From NCBI RefSeq assembly GCF_002356355.1, contig NZ_AP018052.1, forward strand, positions 1,550,001-1,614,000: DNA of 64,000 nucleotides, written 5' to 3'. Position numbers and translations under genes: made by a program. The notes beneath the pieces were generated by a model. That model saw only the letters and a list, made by a program, of their open reading frames with translations, did not search any database and was not told the DNA's origin. The DNA comes from Thiohalobacter thiocyanaticus (lineage in GTDB: Bacteria > Pseudomonadota > Gammaproteobacteria > Thiohalobacterales > Thiohalobacteraceae). The number at the start of each line of letters is the position of its first letter. The stretch's first letter is position 1. Positions 63,421-64,000 of the stretch are shown piece after piece.

Positions 63421-63526
63421 GGCAGGAATTATCCCACAGCGGCCCCAAAAGGGAACAGGCGCAGTGAGAAATGCCGTTCGCCATGGGGTATCATCGCGGC
63501 CTGATCGAGACACCGGGAGGTCCGGC

Positions 63527-64000
63527 ATGGACAACGCCGAATCCATTATCACCACCCTCACCCGGGTGCGTGACTACATCCGCTGGGCTGCCAGCCGCTT
63601 CGAGGAGCACGAGTTGTGCTTCGGCCACGGGACCGACAACGCCCTGGACGAGGCCGCCTACCTGGTGCTCAACGCCCTGCGGCTGCCGCCTGACCTGCCG
63701 CCGGCCTACCTGGATGCGGTGCTGGCGGAGGATGAGCGCCACCGGGTCCTGGAGCTGCTGCGCAAGCGTTACCTCGAACGCATCCCGGTGCCCTACCTGG
63801 TGGAGCAGGCCTGGTTCGCCGGCCTGTCCTTCCACGTCGACGAACGGGTACTGATTCCGCGCTCACCCATCGCCGAGTTGATCGAGACCGGTTTCGAGCC
63901 CTGGATTCCGGCCGAGTCGGTCGAACGGGTCCTGGACCTGTGCACCGGCAGCGGCTGCATTGCCATCGCCAGCGCCCATTACCTCGAGGATGCCCGGGTC
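63527..64000 (+). CDS. prmB: PrmB, ribosomal protein L3 glutamine methyltransferase (3' end outside window)
   Basis: The N-terminal part of an HemK/PrmB-type enzyme that methylates a Gln of ribosomal protein L3. About 158 residues are visible out of about 300: a helical N-domain ([40 protein letters not shown]), then [16 protein letters not shown] and the SAM-binding motif [14 protein letters not shown]. The catalytic NPPY lies beyond the window. RSPIAELI is the PrmB form of this stretch, where PrmC usually has RPDTE. Confidence 0.93.
   Translation, partial: MDNAESIITTLTRVRDYIRWAASRFEEHELCFGHGTDNALDEAAYLVLNALRLPPDLPPAYLDAVLAEDERHRVLELLRKRYLERIPVPYLVEQAWFAGLSFHVDERVLIPRSPIAELIETGFEPWIPAESVERVLDLCTGSGCIAIASAHYLEDARV

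Overview
The window is a high-GC chromosomal segment of a polarly flagellated gammaproteobacterium. FleN/FlhF, sigma-54 type flagellar promoters, and a CheY-CheZ-CheA-CheB-ParC-ParP-CheW chain joined to the flagellar genes are typical of Pseudomonas, Vibrio and Chromatiales-like genomes. The glycogen set with a GH57 enzyme, and the many hairpin repeats between genes, would fit a Chromatiales/Ectothiorhodospira-like lineage, but the sequence alone does not fix the genus.

Layout. Positions 1-7189 hold the end of fliG, then fliH, fliI, fliJ, fliK and a globin-coupled GGDEF-EAL protein. Positions 7190-12101 are a visibly AT-rich island. From 12316 the high-GC backbone resumes with an RhlE-type helicase, a spermidine-synthase-like protein and a DUF2058 protein. 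Then come fliLMNOPQR-flhB, flhA-flhF-fleN-fliA and the chemotaxis genes (15225-33622), with several recognisable sigma-54 promoters. On the minus strand follow a stand-alone LigD phosphoesterase-domain protein, an FlhB C-terminal-domain protein (FlhX type) and a second FliK-like protein. Next are a TetR/AhpD-like pair with matching operators, the three AmmeMemoRadiSam genes and a DUF3108 protein. A glycogen block follows (glgB, glgC, GH57, malQ, glgP), then tRNA-Leu(CAA), queA-tgt-yajC-secD-secF, a truncated CDF-type transporter, suhB, and a translationally coupled SCO / PCu(A)C / psd operon. The window ends inside prmB.

The most interesting region is 7283-12101. It reads as a short integron cassette array without an integrase in the window (a CALIN). 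Three same-strand cassettes are bounded by attC core sites. For two cassettes the start (G|TTATGC, G|TTATAC) is exactly complementary to the R'' at the end (GCATAAC, GTATAAC). The last attC (12021-12101) is complete and folds with unpaired extra bases. The cassettes encode a DUF6338 membrane protein with a 42-residue Lys/Pro-rich microprotein, a Sll1717-type P-loop ATPase, and a 606-residue AAA ATPase fused to a TOPRIM/DUF4435-like domain that resembles a merged PARIS (AriA-AriB) anti-phage protein. Two copies of a small palindromic element have each destroyed half of an attC site, which probably fixes the cassettes in place.

At least six families of dispersed paired or hairpin repeats fill most gaps between genes, often nested within one another. 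The flagellar and chemotaxis genes form one functional unit: basal body and export (FliG-FliR, FlhA/B), placement and number (FlhF, FleN), late sigma factor (FliA), and signalling (CheY/Z/A/B/W with polar ParC/ParP). The glycogen genes together give synthesis of ADP-glucose, branching, and breakdown by phosphorylase and MalQ; no glycogen synthase (glgA) is present in the window.
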